From positions 1,054,001 through 1,118,000 of the forward strand of contig NZ_CP027942.1 of the NCBI RefSeq assembly GCF_005484985.1: a stretch of DNA of 64,000 nucleotides, written 5' to 3'. The position numbers were made by a program, and so were the translations under genes. The notes beneath the pieces are model-generated. The model was not told the DNA's origin and searched no databases. It saw only the letters and a list, made by a program, of their open reading frames with translations. The DNA is from Agrococcus sp. SGAir0287. Its GTDB lineage: Bacteria; Actinomycetota; Actinomycetes; Actinomycetales; Microbacteriaceae. Below are positions 50,928 through 58,752 of the stretch, piece by piece (positions within the stretch are counted from its first letter, which is position 1; every line of letters begins with the position of its first letter).

Positions 50928-52320
50928 GTGAGTCAGGGTGACTCGTCACGATTTCGATCGAGTGGGTCGCGACCCAGAACTGTACATCCGTGCCGGATGT
51001 GATATCGAGAAGTGCGTCGAGAAGCTTGCGTTGCCATTCAACCCCGAGGCTCAGTTCGGGTTCATCAATGATAAACACACGCGTATCCCACCGAGCCAAG
51101 AAAGTTGTGCAGAGCAACATGAACAGTTGCTTCTCCCCTGAAGACAATTGCTCGACAGCAAGGTGATCACCACCCTCGGCTTCGATGTATAGTCCGTAAC
51201 CCGGGTTGAATCTCGCAGTCTTGCCCTCCAGGAACCTGTTTATGGAGGGAACAAGGGAATCGATCAGGTCAAATGCTTCGCGCAATGCGTTGTATCTTGC
51301 GCTTACGCTGACGAGATAGGGGGCGATAACCCTGCGGGCAAGCCCGCCGATTGCTGAGCTCTGCGTGTCGACCTGATCAAGTAGTGATCGGAATTCCTCC
51401 GCGTCGAATCCGGGAGCAAGTCCGTATGCAGAAAACCCTGGAGACGCCTCAGCAATGACCGCAAGGTTGTCGTATACAACCATCGCCTCCGCTGAGTCGT
51501 CGTTCGCCTCACCGGCAGCAACAAACTGGCGGAGAACAGCCTCGTAGAGCGCGTTCGCATTCTCGGACCCGAGATTCTGGCCACCGAAAGTCAGACCGCG
51601 AATGATCTGGTTCACTCGCTGAATGGCGACCTTGATCTCACTCGTCGTCGTCGGCTGGATGTTACGCGGGCGATTGCGCGCGCGCGGGTCTTCTTCGATC
51701 TGGAGACGCTCACGAGCTCGATCGAGATCTGGGTCGTCGGAGTGCAGTTCGCGATCGTCGGCGAGGAAAAGTGGCGTTCGGACTTGCCGTTGCAGAAAGT
51801 CTAGGTAGATTCGCTCGGCACGATCGAAAGCCGTCTCGACGAACGGGAGCCCATCATCGTCATAGACGATGCGCACGTTCTCATCATCGAGTACGTACTC
51901 ACGTGCGTTCGAATTACCGATCGTGCGTCGCCGAGACCGCGTGGGTACGGACAATTCCGCGTCCACGGCGTAGTCGACGGCCGTGAGGAATTCGCCCTGC
52001 TCTCGCACGGTCAAAACGAAATCGCCCACGAGCCCTCGAGATTTCTCAACTTCGATCTGAGATCCATCAGCAAGCCGAATTAGCAGCCGCTGGAAGGGTG
52101 TTCGAGCAAGAAATGTGCGGTGACCTCGAGCATCAGCGGGACTCAACGTATGCCAGATCAGCCGGAGGATAGTGGTCTTGCCTGACCCGTTCTGTCCGTG
52201 AAGAAGGACAAGCCGACCACCGCTGAGGCTCTGCAGCGGAGCGTCGAGACGATAGGAGCGCCGGCCGAAGAGGTGGTCGACTTCCACGGACTCGACAAGG
52301 GGTACAGCGCGTTCGCTCAT
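50893..52320 (-). CDS. ariA: AAA/ABC-type ATPase of a PARIS-like system (AriA-like)
   Basis: A 475-aa ATPase of the AAA_15/AAA_21 (SMC/ABC-like) group. Walker A HGQNGSGKTT (residues 41-50), ABC signature LSSGEKQ (392-398), Walker B VFIIDEPELS (Asp419-Glu420) and the H-switch WVATHS (His453). The long middle part is helical. It starts MSERAVPLVESVEVDHLFG. Such ATPases pair with TOPRIM or DUF4435 effectors; order and overlap here (ATPase first, DUF4435 second) are those of PARIS AriA-AriB. Alternatives are an uncharacterised AAA/DUF4435 defence pair or an OLD-like system. The upstream 75 bp contain a TAGCCGC direct duplication and candidate -10 elements. Confidence 0.7.
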   Translation of the reverse strand: MSERAVPLVESVEVDHLFGRRSYRLDAPLQSLSGGRLVLLHGQNGSGKTTILRLIWHTLSPADARGHRTFLARTPFQRLLIRLADGSQIEVEKSRGLVGDFVLTVREQGEFLTAVDYAVDAELSVPTRSRRRTIGNSNAREYVLDDENVRIVYDDDGLPFVETAFDRAERIYLDFLQRQVRTPLFLADDRELHSDDPDLDRARERLQIEEDPRARNRPRNIQPTTTSEIKVAIQRVNQIIRGLTFGGQNLGSENANALYEAVLRQFVAAGEANDDSAEAMVVYDNLAVIAEASPGFSAYGLAPGFDAEEFRSLLDQVDTQSSAIGGLARRVIAPYLVSVSARYNALREAFDLIDSLVPSINRFLEGKTARFNPGYGLYIEAEGGDHLAVEQLSSGEKQLFMLLCTTFLARWDTRVFIIDEPELSLGVEWQRKLLDALLDITSGTDVQFWVATHSIEIVTSHPDSLVQLRGVGRID

Positions 52321-52395
52321 GCCGCCACTCTCGCATGAACAGCCGCAAGGTATGACCTACGCGGCCTGTGTCCATGGGCCCTAGCCGCTAGCCGC

Positions 52396-52654
52396 CTGTG
52401 GACAGTCGCAGACGCCTGGTCCGTGCCTGTGCTGTGCTCTCGTGCCATGACTCGAGCCGTCGTCGCGATCACCGAGATGGTGCGCGACCGCGTGCGGCGC
52501 GACGGCGTGGACCTCAGAGCGAGCGGCGATCTCGCGGACCGGTACGTGCGCGACGCCGTGCGGCACTACTCTGAGCGGGCGCTCGGCGGCGCGCATCCGT
52601 TGCTCGACGACGAGCAGGAGGCGACGCGCTCGGTGCTCGCGGCGATCACGGGCT
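52396..52654. repeat. 259-bp direct repeat, right copy (start of intact tadA)
   Basis: The same sequence as 49732-49990, 2664 bp downstream. It supplies the promoter region and codons 1-69 (plus one base of codon 70) of the functional tadA. Confidence 0.95.
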
Positions 52655-53679
52655 ACGGGGTGCTGCAGCCGTACCTCGACGATCCGGCGATCGAGGAGCT
52701 CTGGATCAACCAGGGCGCGCGCGTGTTCGTCGCGCGGGGTGGCGAGAGCGAGGAGCTCGACGTGCGCCTCACCCCGCAGGAGACGCGCGACCTCGTCGAG
52801 CGCATGCTGTCGACCACCGGTCGTCGCGTCGACCTGTCGATGCCGTTCGTCGACGCGTCGCTGCCCGACGGCTCCCGCCTGCACGTCGCATCCGGCGACG
52901 TCGCCCGCGGCGCGATGAGCATCAACATCCGCAAGTTCTCGCGCCGCCTCGCATCCCTCGACGCACTCGTCGAGCTCGGCACGCTCAGCCACCAGGCCGC
53001 GACGTTCCTGCGGCGCTCGGTCGTCGCCGGCGCCAACGTGCTCGTGTCGGGCGCGACGCACGCCGGCAAGACGACGCTGCTGGGCGCGCTCGTGGGCGCG
53101 GGTCGTCCGCGCGATCGCGTCGTGACGGTGGAGGAGACCTTCGAGCTCGACCCGCAGGTCGACGACGTCGTCGCCCTGCAGTGCCGCCAGCCGTCGCTCG
53201 AGGGCACGGGCGAGATCACGCTGCGCCAGCTGGTCAAGGAGTCGCTGCGCATGCGGCCCGATCGCCTCGTCGTCGGCGAGGTGCGCGGGCCCGAGGCGCT
53301 CGACCTGCTCATCGCGCTCAACTCGGGCGTCGCCGGCGCCGGCACCATCCACGCCAACTCGGCGCGGGACGCGTTGCAGAAGCTCACGACGCTGCCGCTG
53401 CTCGCCGGGCGCAACATCGACGCGGGATTCGTCGTGCCCACCGTGGCGGCGTGCGTCGACCTCGTCGTGCACTGCGCGATGGATGCCCGCGGCAATCGTC
53501 GTGTGACCGAGATCCTCGCGCCCACCGGCACGACGCACGGGCACGTCATCGAGGCGTCGCAGATGTTCCATACCGTCGGAGGGCTGCTGCGCCCGACGGG
53601 CGGCCATCCGGCGAGGACGTCGAAGTACGAGGCCGCCGGCATCGACGTGGCCGCGCTGCTCGCGAGGGACGACGCATGA
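52447..53679 (+). CDS. tadA: Tad/Flp pilus assembly ATPase TadA (CpaF)
   Basis: A 410-aa type II/IV secretion ATPase that powers Flp/Tad pilus assembly. The N-domain includes YGVLQPYLDDPAIEELWINQ and PFVDASLPDGSRLHV. Walker A is SGATHAGKTTLL (about residue 200), the Asp box TVEETFELD, Walker B RMRPDRLVVGEVRGPEALDL and the His box GTIHANSARDALQKL. Residues 1-69 are encoded in the right 259-bp repeat. The ATG at 52447 equals the start in the truncated copy. It overlaps tadB by 4 nt (ATGA). No CpaE-like gene precedes it in the window. Confidence 0.93.
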   Translation: MTRAVVAITEMVRDRVRRDGVDLRASGDLADRYVRDAVRHYSERALGGAHPLLDDEQEATRSVLAAITGYGVLQPYLDDPAIEELWINQGARVFVARGGESEELDVRLTPQETRDLVERMLSTTGRRVDLSMPFVDASLPDGSRLHVASGDVARGAMSINIRKFSRRLASLDALVELGTLSHQAATFLRRSVVAGANVLVSGATHAGKTTLLGALVGAGRPRDRVVTVEETFELDPQVDDVVALQCRQPSLEGTGEITLRQLVKESLRMRPDRLVVGEVRGPEALDLLIALNSGVAGAGTIHANSARDALQKLTTLPLLAGRNIDAGFVVPTVAACVDLVVHCAMDARGNRRVTEILAPTGTTHGHVIEASQMFHTVGGLLRPTGGHPARTSKYEAAGIDVAALLARDDA

Positions 53680-54536
53680 CGTGGCTGCTCGGTGCCGTGC
53701 TCGGACTCGGTCTCGTGCTCTGCGCGTCGCCGTGGCTGTGGCCGCGGCAGGCGCGCGCGGAGGACGACGCATCGCGCCCGTCGCGCGTGCGCGACCGGCT
53801 GACGCAGGCGGGGCTGCACGAGGTGCCGCTCGCCGCGGTCGTCGTCGTCGCCGGGCTCGCAGGCGTCATCGCGGCCGGCGTCGCGCTCGCGATCACGCCC
53901 GTGGTGCCCGTCGCGCTCGCCGCAGGCCTCGCGGGGCTCGCGCTGCCGTTCGCCGCCGTCGCCTGGCGCGCGCGCCGCCGTCGCCGCGCACGATCGCTCG
54001 TCTGGCCGGACGTCGTCGACCACCTCGTGTCCGGCGTGCGCAGCGGACTCGCGCTGCCCGACGCGGTGGCGGCGCTCGCCACGGCGGGGCCCGCGCAGAC
54101 GCGCGAGGCGTTCCGAGCCTTCGAGGCCGACCATCGCGCGACGGGCTCGTTCGCCTACGCGCTCGATCGCCTGAAGGATCGCCTCGCCGATCCCGTCGCC
54201 GACCGCATCCTCGAGACCCTGCGCATGGCGCGCGACGTCGGCGGCTCGGAGGTCGCGCACGTGCTCCGCGACCTCGCCGCGTACCTGCGCTCCGACCTCG
54301 CCGTGCGCAGCGAGCTCGAGGCGCGGCAGTCGTGGGTCGTGAGCGCCGCGCGACTCGGCGTCGTCGCACCGTGGCTCGTCCTGCTGCTGCTGTCCACGCG
54401 TCCCGAGGCCGCCGCGGCGTACAACACGCCCGGCGGCGTGGCGATCGTCGCCGGCGGCCTCGTCGTGACGGTCGTCGCCTATCGCGTCATGGTGCGCCTG
54501 GGCCGGCTGCCCGAGGAAGGCAGGTGGTTCGCATGA
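53676..54536 (+). CDS. tadB: Tad pilus inner-membrane protein TadB
   Basis: A 286-aa type II secretion F-domain (GSPII_F) membrane protein. Three N-terminal helices (TWLLGAVLGLGLVLCASP, PLAAVVVVAGLAGVIAAGV, ALAAGLAGLALPFAAVAW) are followed by a cytosolic F-domain with LVWPDVVDHLVSGVRSGLAL, ILETLRMARDVGGSEVAHVL and SDLAVRSELEARQSWVVSAA. Two closing helices follow. With TadC it forms the platform turned by TadA. It is coupled at both ends by ATGA overlaps. Confidence 0.9.
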   Translation: MTWLLGAVLGLGLVLCASPWLWPRQARAEDDASRPSRVRDRLTQAGLHEVPLAAVVVVAGLAGVIAAGVALAITPVVPVALAAGLAGLALPFAAVAWRARRRRRARSLVWPDVVDHLVSGVRSGLALPDAVAALATAGPAQTREAFRAFEADHRATGSFAYALDRLKDRLADPVADRILETLRMARDVGGSEVAHVLRDLAAYLRSDLAVRSELEARQSWVVSAARLGVVAPWLVLLLLSTRPEAAAAYNTPGGVAIVAGGLVVTVVAYRVMVRLGRLPEEGRWFA

Positions 54537-55468
54537 CCGGCGAGCTCGGCCTCTCGCTCGTCCTCGGCGCGACGCTCGGCCTCGGGCTGTGGTCGCTCGT
54601 GAGCCTCGTGCCGGTGCTGCGCCGGCCGCGCCTCCTGCATCGCGTGGCGCCGTACGTCCTCGACGTCTCGGCCGGCGCCCGCGACCTCGTCGCTCGCCGC
54701 ACCGTCGATCCGACGCGCGTCGTCGGCGTCGTCGCCGCGCCGGTCAGCGATCGCCTCTCGCCCGTCGTGCATGCGCTGCTCGGCTCGCCCGGCGCGGTCG
54801 CGGCCAGGCTGCGTCGTGCGCGCAGCCCGCTGACGCTCGAGCGATTCCGAGCGCGGCAGCTGGTCTGGGGACTGATCGGCGCGATCGTCGGGGCGGCCGT
54901 GGGTGCGCTCGCGCTCGTGCGTGGGGCGGCGCCCGCCGTGCCGATCGCGCTGCTCGTCGTCACGGCCGCGAGCGGCGCGCTCCTCGCGGACTGGCTGCTG
55001 CAGCGCGCGGTGCGACGACGCATGGCGCGCATCGCGAGCGAGCTGCCGACGGTGCTCGAGTTCCTTGCGCTCAGCCTCGCCGCAGGCGAGGGGCTCGGCG
55101 ATGCGCTGCGTCGCGTCGCGCGCATCGGCACCGGCGAGCTCGCCGGCGAGATCGCGGGCGTCGTCGCCGACGCCGCGTCGGGCGCTTCGCTCTCGGACGC
55201 GCTCGAGCGGCTGGCGACCGAGCTCGAGCATCCCGGCGTCACGCGTTGCGTCGACCAGATGCGCGGTGCGCTCGAGCGCGGCACGCCGCTCGCCCAGACG
55301 CTGCAGGCGCAGGCGCAGGATGCGCGCGATGCCTCGCGCCGCGATCTGCTCGAGGCTGCCGGTCGCAAGGAGATCGCCATGCTCGTGCCGCTGGTCTTCG
55401 GCCTGCTGCCGACGACGGTCGCGTTCGCGCTGTGGCCGGGCTTCCACGTGCTGCAGGTGGGGTTCTGA
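54533..55468 (+). CDS. tadC: Tad pilus inner-membrane protein TadC
   Basis: A 311-aa GSPII_F protein, the second platform subunit. One N-terminal helix (LSLVLGATLGLGLWSLVSLV), a cytosolic stretch, two middle helices (LVWGLIGAIVGAAVGALALV, IALLVVTAASGALLADWLL), the F-domain (ASELPTVLEFLALSLAAGEG, MRGALERGTPLAQTLQ) and a final helix (MLVPLVFGLLPTTVAFALWP). Its ATG overlaps the tadB stop. The tad pilin gene follows after 41 bp. Confidence 0.9.
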   Translation: MTGELGLSLVLGATLGLGLWSLVSLVPVLRRPRLLHRVAPYVLDVSAGARDLVARRTVDPTRVVGVVAAPVSDRLSPVVHALLGSPGAVAARLRRARSPLTLERFRARQLVWGLIGAIVGAAVGALALVRGAAPAVPIALLVVTAASGALLADWLLQRAVRRRMARIASELPTVLEFLALSLAAGEGLGDALRRVARIGTGELAGEIAGVVADAASGASLSDALERLATELEHPGVTRCVDQMRGALERGTPLAQTLQAQAQDARDASRRDLLEAAGRKEIAMLVPLVFGLLPTTVAFALWPGFHVLQVGF

Positions 55469-55509
55469 CGGGCCGTGGGGCTCGCGGATCGACGAGAGAG
55501 GAGATGGCG

Positions 55510-55677
55510 ATGCGCCGATGGTGGAGTCGACTGGTGGATGAGGAGCGCGGCGACGTGCCCGGCTGGGTGCTGGTCACGTTGATGACGGCGGGGCTCGTCA
55601 TCGTGATCTGGGGCGTCGCGGGGCCCGCGCTCACGCAGGTGTTCCAGCAGGCGATGGAGCGTGTGACGGGCTTCTGA
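55510..55677 (+). CDS. Flp/DUF4244-like small pilin
   Basis: A 55-aa prepilin-like protein. It has a charged leader (MRRWWSRLVDEERGDVPG) and then one hydrophobic helix (WVLVTLMTAGLVIVIWGVAG), ending in a short amphipathic segment (ALTQVFQQAMERVTGF). This is the DUF4244/Flp-like layout of actinobacterial Tad loci; cleavage would fall around GDVPG-W. ATG 55510 is chosen because AGGAG (55499-55503) lies 6 nt upstream; ATG 55504 would have no spacer. It overlaps tadE by one base (TGATG). Confidence 0.75.
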   Translation: MRRWWSRLVDEERGDVPGWVLVTLMTAGLVIVIWGVAGPALTQVFQQAMERVTGF

Positions 55678-56069
55678 TGCGACGGCTGCGAGCGCTCGGC
55701 GACGATCGCGGCTCGGCGGTGGCCGAGACGGCGATGGTCGTGGGGCTCCTGACGCTCGTCGTGCTCTCCGTCATGCAGCTCGCGCTCGGTCTGCACGTGC
55801 GCAACGTGCTGCAGGACGCGGCCGCCGAGGGAGCGCGCTACGGCGCGCTCGCGGGATCGTCGCCGGCAGCGGGCATCGCCCGGGCGCAGGCGCTCGTCGA
55901 GACGGCCGTCGGTGCCGACTACGCGCAATCGGTGACGGCGACGACGACGACCGTCGGTGGCCATCCGGCCCTCCGCCTCACGATCGAGGCGCCGCTGCCG
56001 ATCCTGGGCCTCGTCGGCCCCACGACGCTGGAGGTGCACGGCAGTGCCGCGCTCGAGACGCTGGAGTGA
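55677..56069 (+). CDS. tadE: TadE-like pseudopilin 1
   Basis: A 130-aa TadE-family protein. The leader MRRLRALGDDRGSAVAETAM holds the G-SAVAE prepilin-type cleavage site and Glu+5-like residue. The helix MVVGLLTLVVLSVMQLALGL comes next, then the LQDAAAEGARYGA segment typical of TadE. The remainder is a beta-rich exported domain. It is a minor pilin of the Tad system. Confidence 0.85.
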   Translation: MRRLRALGDDRGSAVAETAMVVGLLTLVVLSVMQLALGLHVRNVLQDAAAEGARYGALAGSSPAAGIARAQALVETAVGADYAQSVTATTTTVGGHPALRLTIEAPLPILGLVGPTTLEVHGSAALETLE

Positions 56070-56493
56070 CCTCGCGGGCGACGACGGCTCGGCGTCGGTC
56101 GAGCTGCTGACGATCGGCATGCTGCTCACCGTGCCGCTCGTCTACCTCGTGCTCGCGATGGCGCAGCTGCAGGCGGCGACGCTCGCGACCGAGGGCGCTG
56201 CGAGGCAGGCCGTGCGGGTCGTCGCGACCGCCGAGTCGCATGCGGACGCGCTCGCGGCGGCCCACGCTGCGATCGCGGTCGCGCTCGCCGACCTCGGGCT
56301 CGACCCGTCCGCCGTGGAGGTCGCGTGCACGCCGACGCCGTCGGACTGCACGACGCGCGGCGGCGTCGTGCAGGTCGCCGTCGAGACGACGGTCCCGCTG
56401 CCGCTCGTGCCGCCCGTGCTCGACCTCGACGTGGGCCTGTCGGTGCCGATCGCGGCGCAGGCGGCGCAGCCCGTGTCGGAGCTGCGGCCGTGA
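56044..56493 (+). CDS. TadE-like pseudopilin 2
   Basis: A 149-aa protein from GTG 56044 (GGAGG 9 nt upstream, 26-bp overlap with the previous gene). The leader RSRRWSDLAGDDGSASVELL is followed by a hydrophobic helix (LLTVPLVYLVLAMAQLQAAT) and an exported domain with two cysteines (VACTPTPSDC) that may form a disulphide. It is a TadE/F-type minor pilin. GTG 56066 lies in another phase and is not the start. Confidence 0.75.
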   Translation: MPRSRRWSDLAGDDGSASVELLTIGMLLTVPLVYLVLAMAQLQAATLATEGAARQAVRVVATAESHADALAAAHAAIAVALADLGLDPSAVEVACTPTPSDCTTRGGVVQVAVETTVPLPLVPPVLDLDVGLSVPIAAQAAQPVSELRP

Positions 56494-56957
56494 CCCGGGG
56501 CAGCGCGGTGCGAGACCGGCTGCGCTCGCTCGCGCGGGACGAGCGCGGCTCGACGCTGCTGCTGACGATCTTCTACGGTGCGTTGGCGCTCGCGCTCATC
56601 GTCCTCGTCGTCGCCGCGACCGCGCTGCTCGTCGAGCGGCGTCGGCTGTTCACGCTGGCCGACGGCGCCGCGCTCCACGGGGCGGAGGCGTTCGCCCTCT
56701 CGCAGGTCGCGTTCGACGGGGAGTCGCCGTCGCCGCGGCTGGCCGACGACGCGGTCGAGGAGGCGGCGGCGGCGTGGCTCGCATCGGCCCCGACGGAGCT
56801 CGAGGAGGTGCGGCTCGTCGCGGCGCAGTCGCTCGACGCGCAGACCGCCGAGGTGACCGTCGCCGCCGCGTGGCGCCCGCCGATCGTCTCGCTGCTGCTG
56901 CCGGAGGGCATCCCGCTCGACGTCACGGTCACGGCGAGGTCGGTGTTCCTCGACTGA
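56490..56957 (+). CDS. TadG/helicase-secretion-neighbourhood TadE-like protein
   Basis: A 155-aa protein from GTG 56490 (overlapping the previous stop). The leader DRLRSLARDERGSTLLLTIF holds the G-S-T-xxx prepilin site, then the helix GALALALIVLVVAATALLVE. RRRLFTLADGAALHGAEAFA is the Tad-like ADGAALAAA motif seen in TadG and in the actinobacterial secretion-neighbourhood TadE-like family (TIGR03816 type). Last gene of the Tad operon. Confidence 0.75.
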   Translation: MTRGSAVRDRLRSLARDERGSTLLLTIFYGALALALIVLVVAATALLVERRRLFTLADGAALHGAEAFALSQVAFDGESPSPRLADDAVEEAAAAWLASAPTELEEVRLVAAQSLDAQTAEVTVAAAWRPPIVSLLLPEGIPLDVTVTARSVFLD

Positions 56958-56966
56958 GCGCGGCCG

Positions 56967-56992
56967 GATCGCGAGCTCCCGTGCGCGATCCC
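56967..56992 (+). terminator. Possible terminator of the Tad operon
   Basis: GGATCGCG (56967-56974) and its complement CGCGATCC (56985-56992) form an 8-bp stem with a 10-nt loop, 9 nt after the last stop codon. Confidence 0.4.
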
Positions 56993-57076
56993 ACGCTCGC
57001 GGTATCGCGCCCGCGATCGGGCTGCGCATCGATCGCTCTCCTGGCACCCTGGACCCACCGATCGAGAGGACCCGTC

Positions 57077-57400
57077 ATGGCAAGCATCCCCGAGCCCGTC
57101 GCGGCTTTCGTCGAGGCCGTCAACCGGCACGACTCGCAGGCGTTCCTCGCCGCGTTCACCGATGACGGGTTCGTCGACGACTGGGGTCGCACCTTCACGG
57201 GTCGCGATGCGATCGAGCGGTGGAGCGACGTCGAGTTCATCGGCTCGCAGGGCACCCTGACCCCTGAGCAGGTGACGGTCGCCGGCGACGAGGTCACGAT
57301 CGTCGGCGACTGGCGCAGCACGCACGCGAACGGCCGTTCGCGCTTCGTCTTCGCGATGCGCGGAGACCGGATCGCGTCGATGACGATCCGCGAGGGCTGA
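57077..57400 (+). CDS. SnoaL-like/NTF2-fold protein
   Basis: A 107-aa small cone-shaped NTF2-like domain: PEPVAAFVEAVNRHDSQAFL, AFTDDGFVDDWGRTFTGRDA, IERWSDVEFIGSQGT and the closing beta strands DWRSTHANGRSRFVFAMRGD. These proteins may be isomerases, cyclases or stress proteins; no role can be assigned. AGAGGA lies 6 nt before ATG 57077. Monocistronic. Confidence 0.8.
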   Translation: MASIPEPVAAFVEAVNRHDSQAFLAAFTDDGFVDDWGRTFTGRDAIERWSDVEFIGSQGTLTPEQVTVAGDEVTIVGDWRSTHANGRSRFVFAMRGDRIASMTIREG

Positions 57401-57476
57401 GCCGGCGGGCGGTGACGCGCGACAGACGATGGTCGCGAGCGCTCGGCACTGGCTCCCGTCCCCCGGTCGGCGGAGC

Positions 57477-58700
57477 TCAGCCGCTCGGGCGATCGCGCGG
57501 CAGGAAGCGCACGAGCACGACCGCGCCGATCGCGCAGGCGCCGACGAGCGCGAAGCCCGCAGTCACGATCGACGCTGCCTGGATGAGCGCCGCGATGCCG
57601 AGCGGCGCGATCGCGCCGCCTGCGTTGGTCGTCAGGCGCCAGGCGCCGAGGAACGGCGCGGGGTTCGCGCGGTCGGCGAGGTCAGCGCCGACCGTCATGA
57701 GGATGCCCGAGGACATGCCGTTCGCGACGGCGAGGAGGCCGGCGCCGACGAGCAGGCCGACGAACGCGGCCGTGCCGTCGTGGGTGAGCGCGAGCGTCGT
57801 GAAGCCCGCGCCCATGAGCACGAGGGAGGGCAGCACCGCCCACAGCCGGCCGAAGCGATCCATGACGAGTCCGGAGACGAAGAACAGCAGGAAGTCGACC
57901 GCCCCGGCGATGCCGACGACGAGGCCCGTCGTCGTCGCGTCGACGCCGATCGACACCGCCCACAGCGGCACGATGACGTCGCGGCCCTTGCGGGCGAGCG
58001 CGAGCATCGCCGCGCCGACCCCGACGGTGCCGAGGGTGCGCGCGTAGCGGCGCAGCGTGTCGCCGAGCCGCACCGTCTCGCGCTCGACGGTCTCGGCGCC
58101 CTCGTGCCCGCGGCCCGACTCGAACGTCGTCTGCGGATCGGGCAGGAACAGCAGCACGACGACGGCCGCGAGGCAGCCGCCCACGAAGAGCCAGATCGTG
58201 ACCTGCACGGGGGCGCCGAGCGCGATGACGCCCGAGGCGAGCAGGGGCCCGATGAAGAGCCCGAGCCGGAAGGTGCCGCCGAGCGCCGACAGCGCCCGTG
58301 CGCGGTAGCGGTACGGCACGTACGTCGTCATGAAGGCATGGCGCGCGAGGGCGAAGATCGCCGTCGCGACGCCGGTGACGAGGATCGCGAGCCCGAGCAT
58401 CCACGGCTCGGTCGCGAACCACGCGAGCGACAGCGCGAGGATCGTCGCGAGGCCCGCGTAGATCATCACGGCCCGCTCGCCGAGCCGCCCGACGAGGATG
58501 CCGCCTGGCACGCTGCCGAGCAGCTCGCCCACGACCATCATCGCCGCGACGAGCCCCGCGACCGCGAGGCTCGCGCCGAGGTCGCCAGCGATGACGGGGA
58601 TGTACGGGATGATCGCGCCCTCGCCGATGGCGAAGAGGACGGTCGGCAGGTAGGCCGCGACCGCGACCTTGCGGAACGGGAAGCGCTCGGCGTCGCTCAC
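57477..58700 (-). CDS. Major facilitator superfamily transporter
   Basis: A 407-aa MFS protein with about 12 hydrophobic helices. The first begins VAVAAYLPTVLFAIGEGAII. The loop 2-3 motif is GELLGSVPGGILVGRLGERA (motif A: G-x-L-x-D/G-R-x-G-R), and ARHAFMTTYVPYRYRARALS follows helix 4, as in drug/proton antiporter-like members. The second half repeats the pattern (GLVMDRFGRLWAVLPSLVLM). The substrate is unknown. The start is GTG 58700 (VSDAERFPFRK) without a clear Shine-Dalgarno. It is 52 bp downstream of the small membrane gene. Confidence 0.85.
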   Translation of the reverse strand: MSDAERFPFRKVAVAAYLPTVLFAIGEGAIIPYIPVIAGDLGASLAVAGLVAAMMVVGELLGSVPGGILVGRLGERAVMIYAGLATILALSLAWFATEPWMLGLAILVTGVATAIFALARHAFMTTYVPYRYRARALSALGGTFRLGLFIGPLLASGVIALGAPVQVTIWLFVGGCLAAVVVLLFLPDPQTTFESGRGHEGAETVERETVRLGDTLRRYARTLGTVGVGAAMLALARKGRDVIVPLWAVSIGVDATTTGLVVGIAGAVDFLLFFVSGLVMDRFGRLWAVLPSLVLMGAGFTTLALTHDGTAAFVGLLVGAGLLAVANGMSSGILMTVGADLADRANPAPFLGAWRLTTNAGGAIAPLGIAALIQAASIVTAGFALVGACAIGAVVLVRFLPRDRPSG

Positions 58701-58752
58701 GCGGCGACGCCCAGGGAGGTTGCGTGCGCGCAGGAGGCCGCAGGCACCCCGC

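Larger units (their letters stand above)
49991..52395. mobile_element. 2.4-kb two-gene defence cassette inserted in tadA, flanked by 259-bp direct repeats
   Basis: It holds only the ATPase and DUF4435 genes plus a 75-bp upstream region; the DUF4435 stop codon lies 7 bp inside the left border. The base composition is visibly lower in G+C than the flanks (one hand-counted line, 50641-50700, is 34/60 G+C), with AT-ending codons common. There is no integrase, transposase, terminal inverted repeat or short target duplication. The flanking repeats rebuild a complete tadA on the right. Integration of a circular molecule carrying a tadA fragment by single crossover would produce exactly this structure; that is inference. 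Confidence 0.75.

Noticed and set aside
49732..52654. Transposon insertion with target-site duplication
   Set aside because: 259 bp is far longer than any usual target duplication, and no transposase or terminal inverted repeat is present.
49732..52654. Site-specific integrative element with att sites
   Set aside because: No integrase gene is carried and the target is a protein gene 5' end, not a tRNA 3' end; homologous recombination explains the data better.
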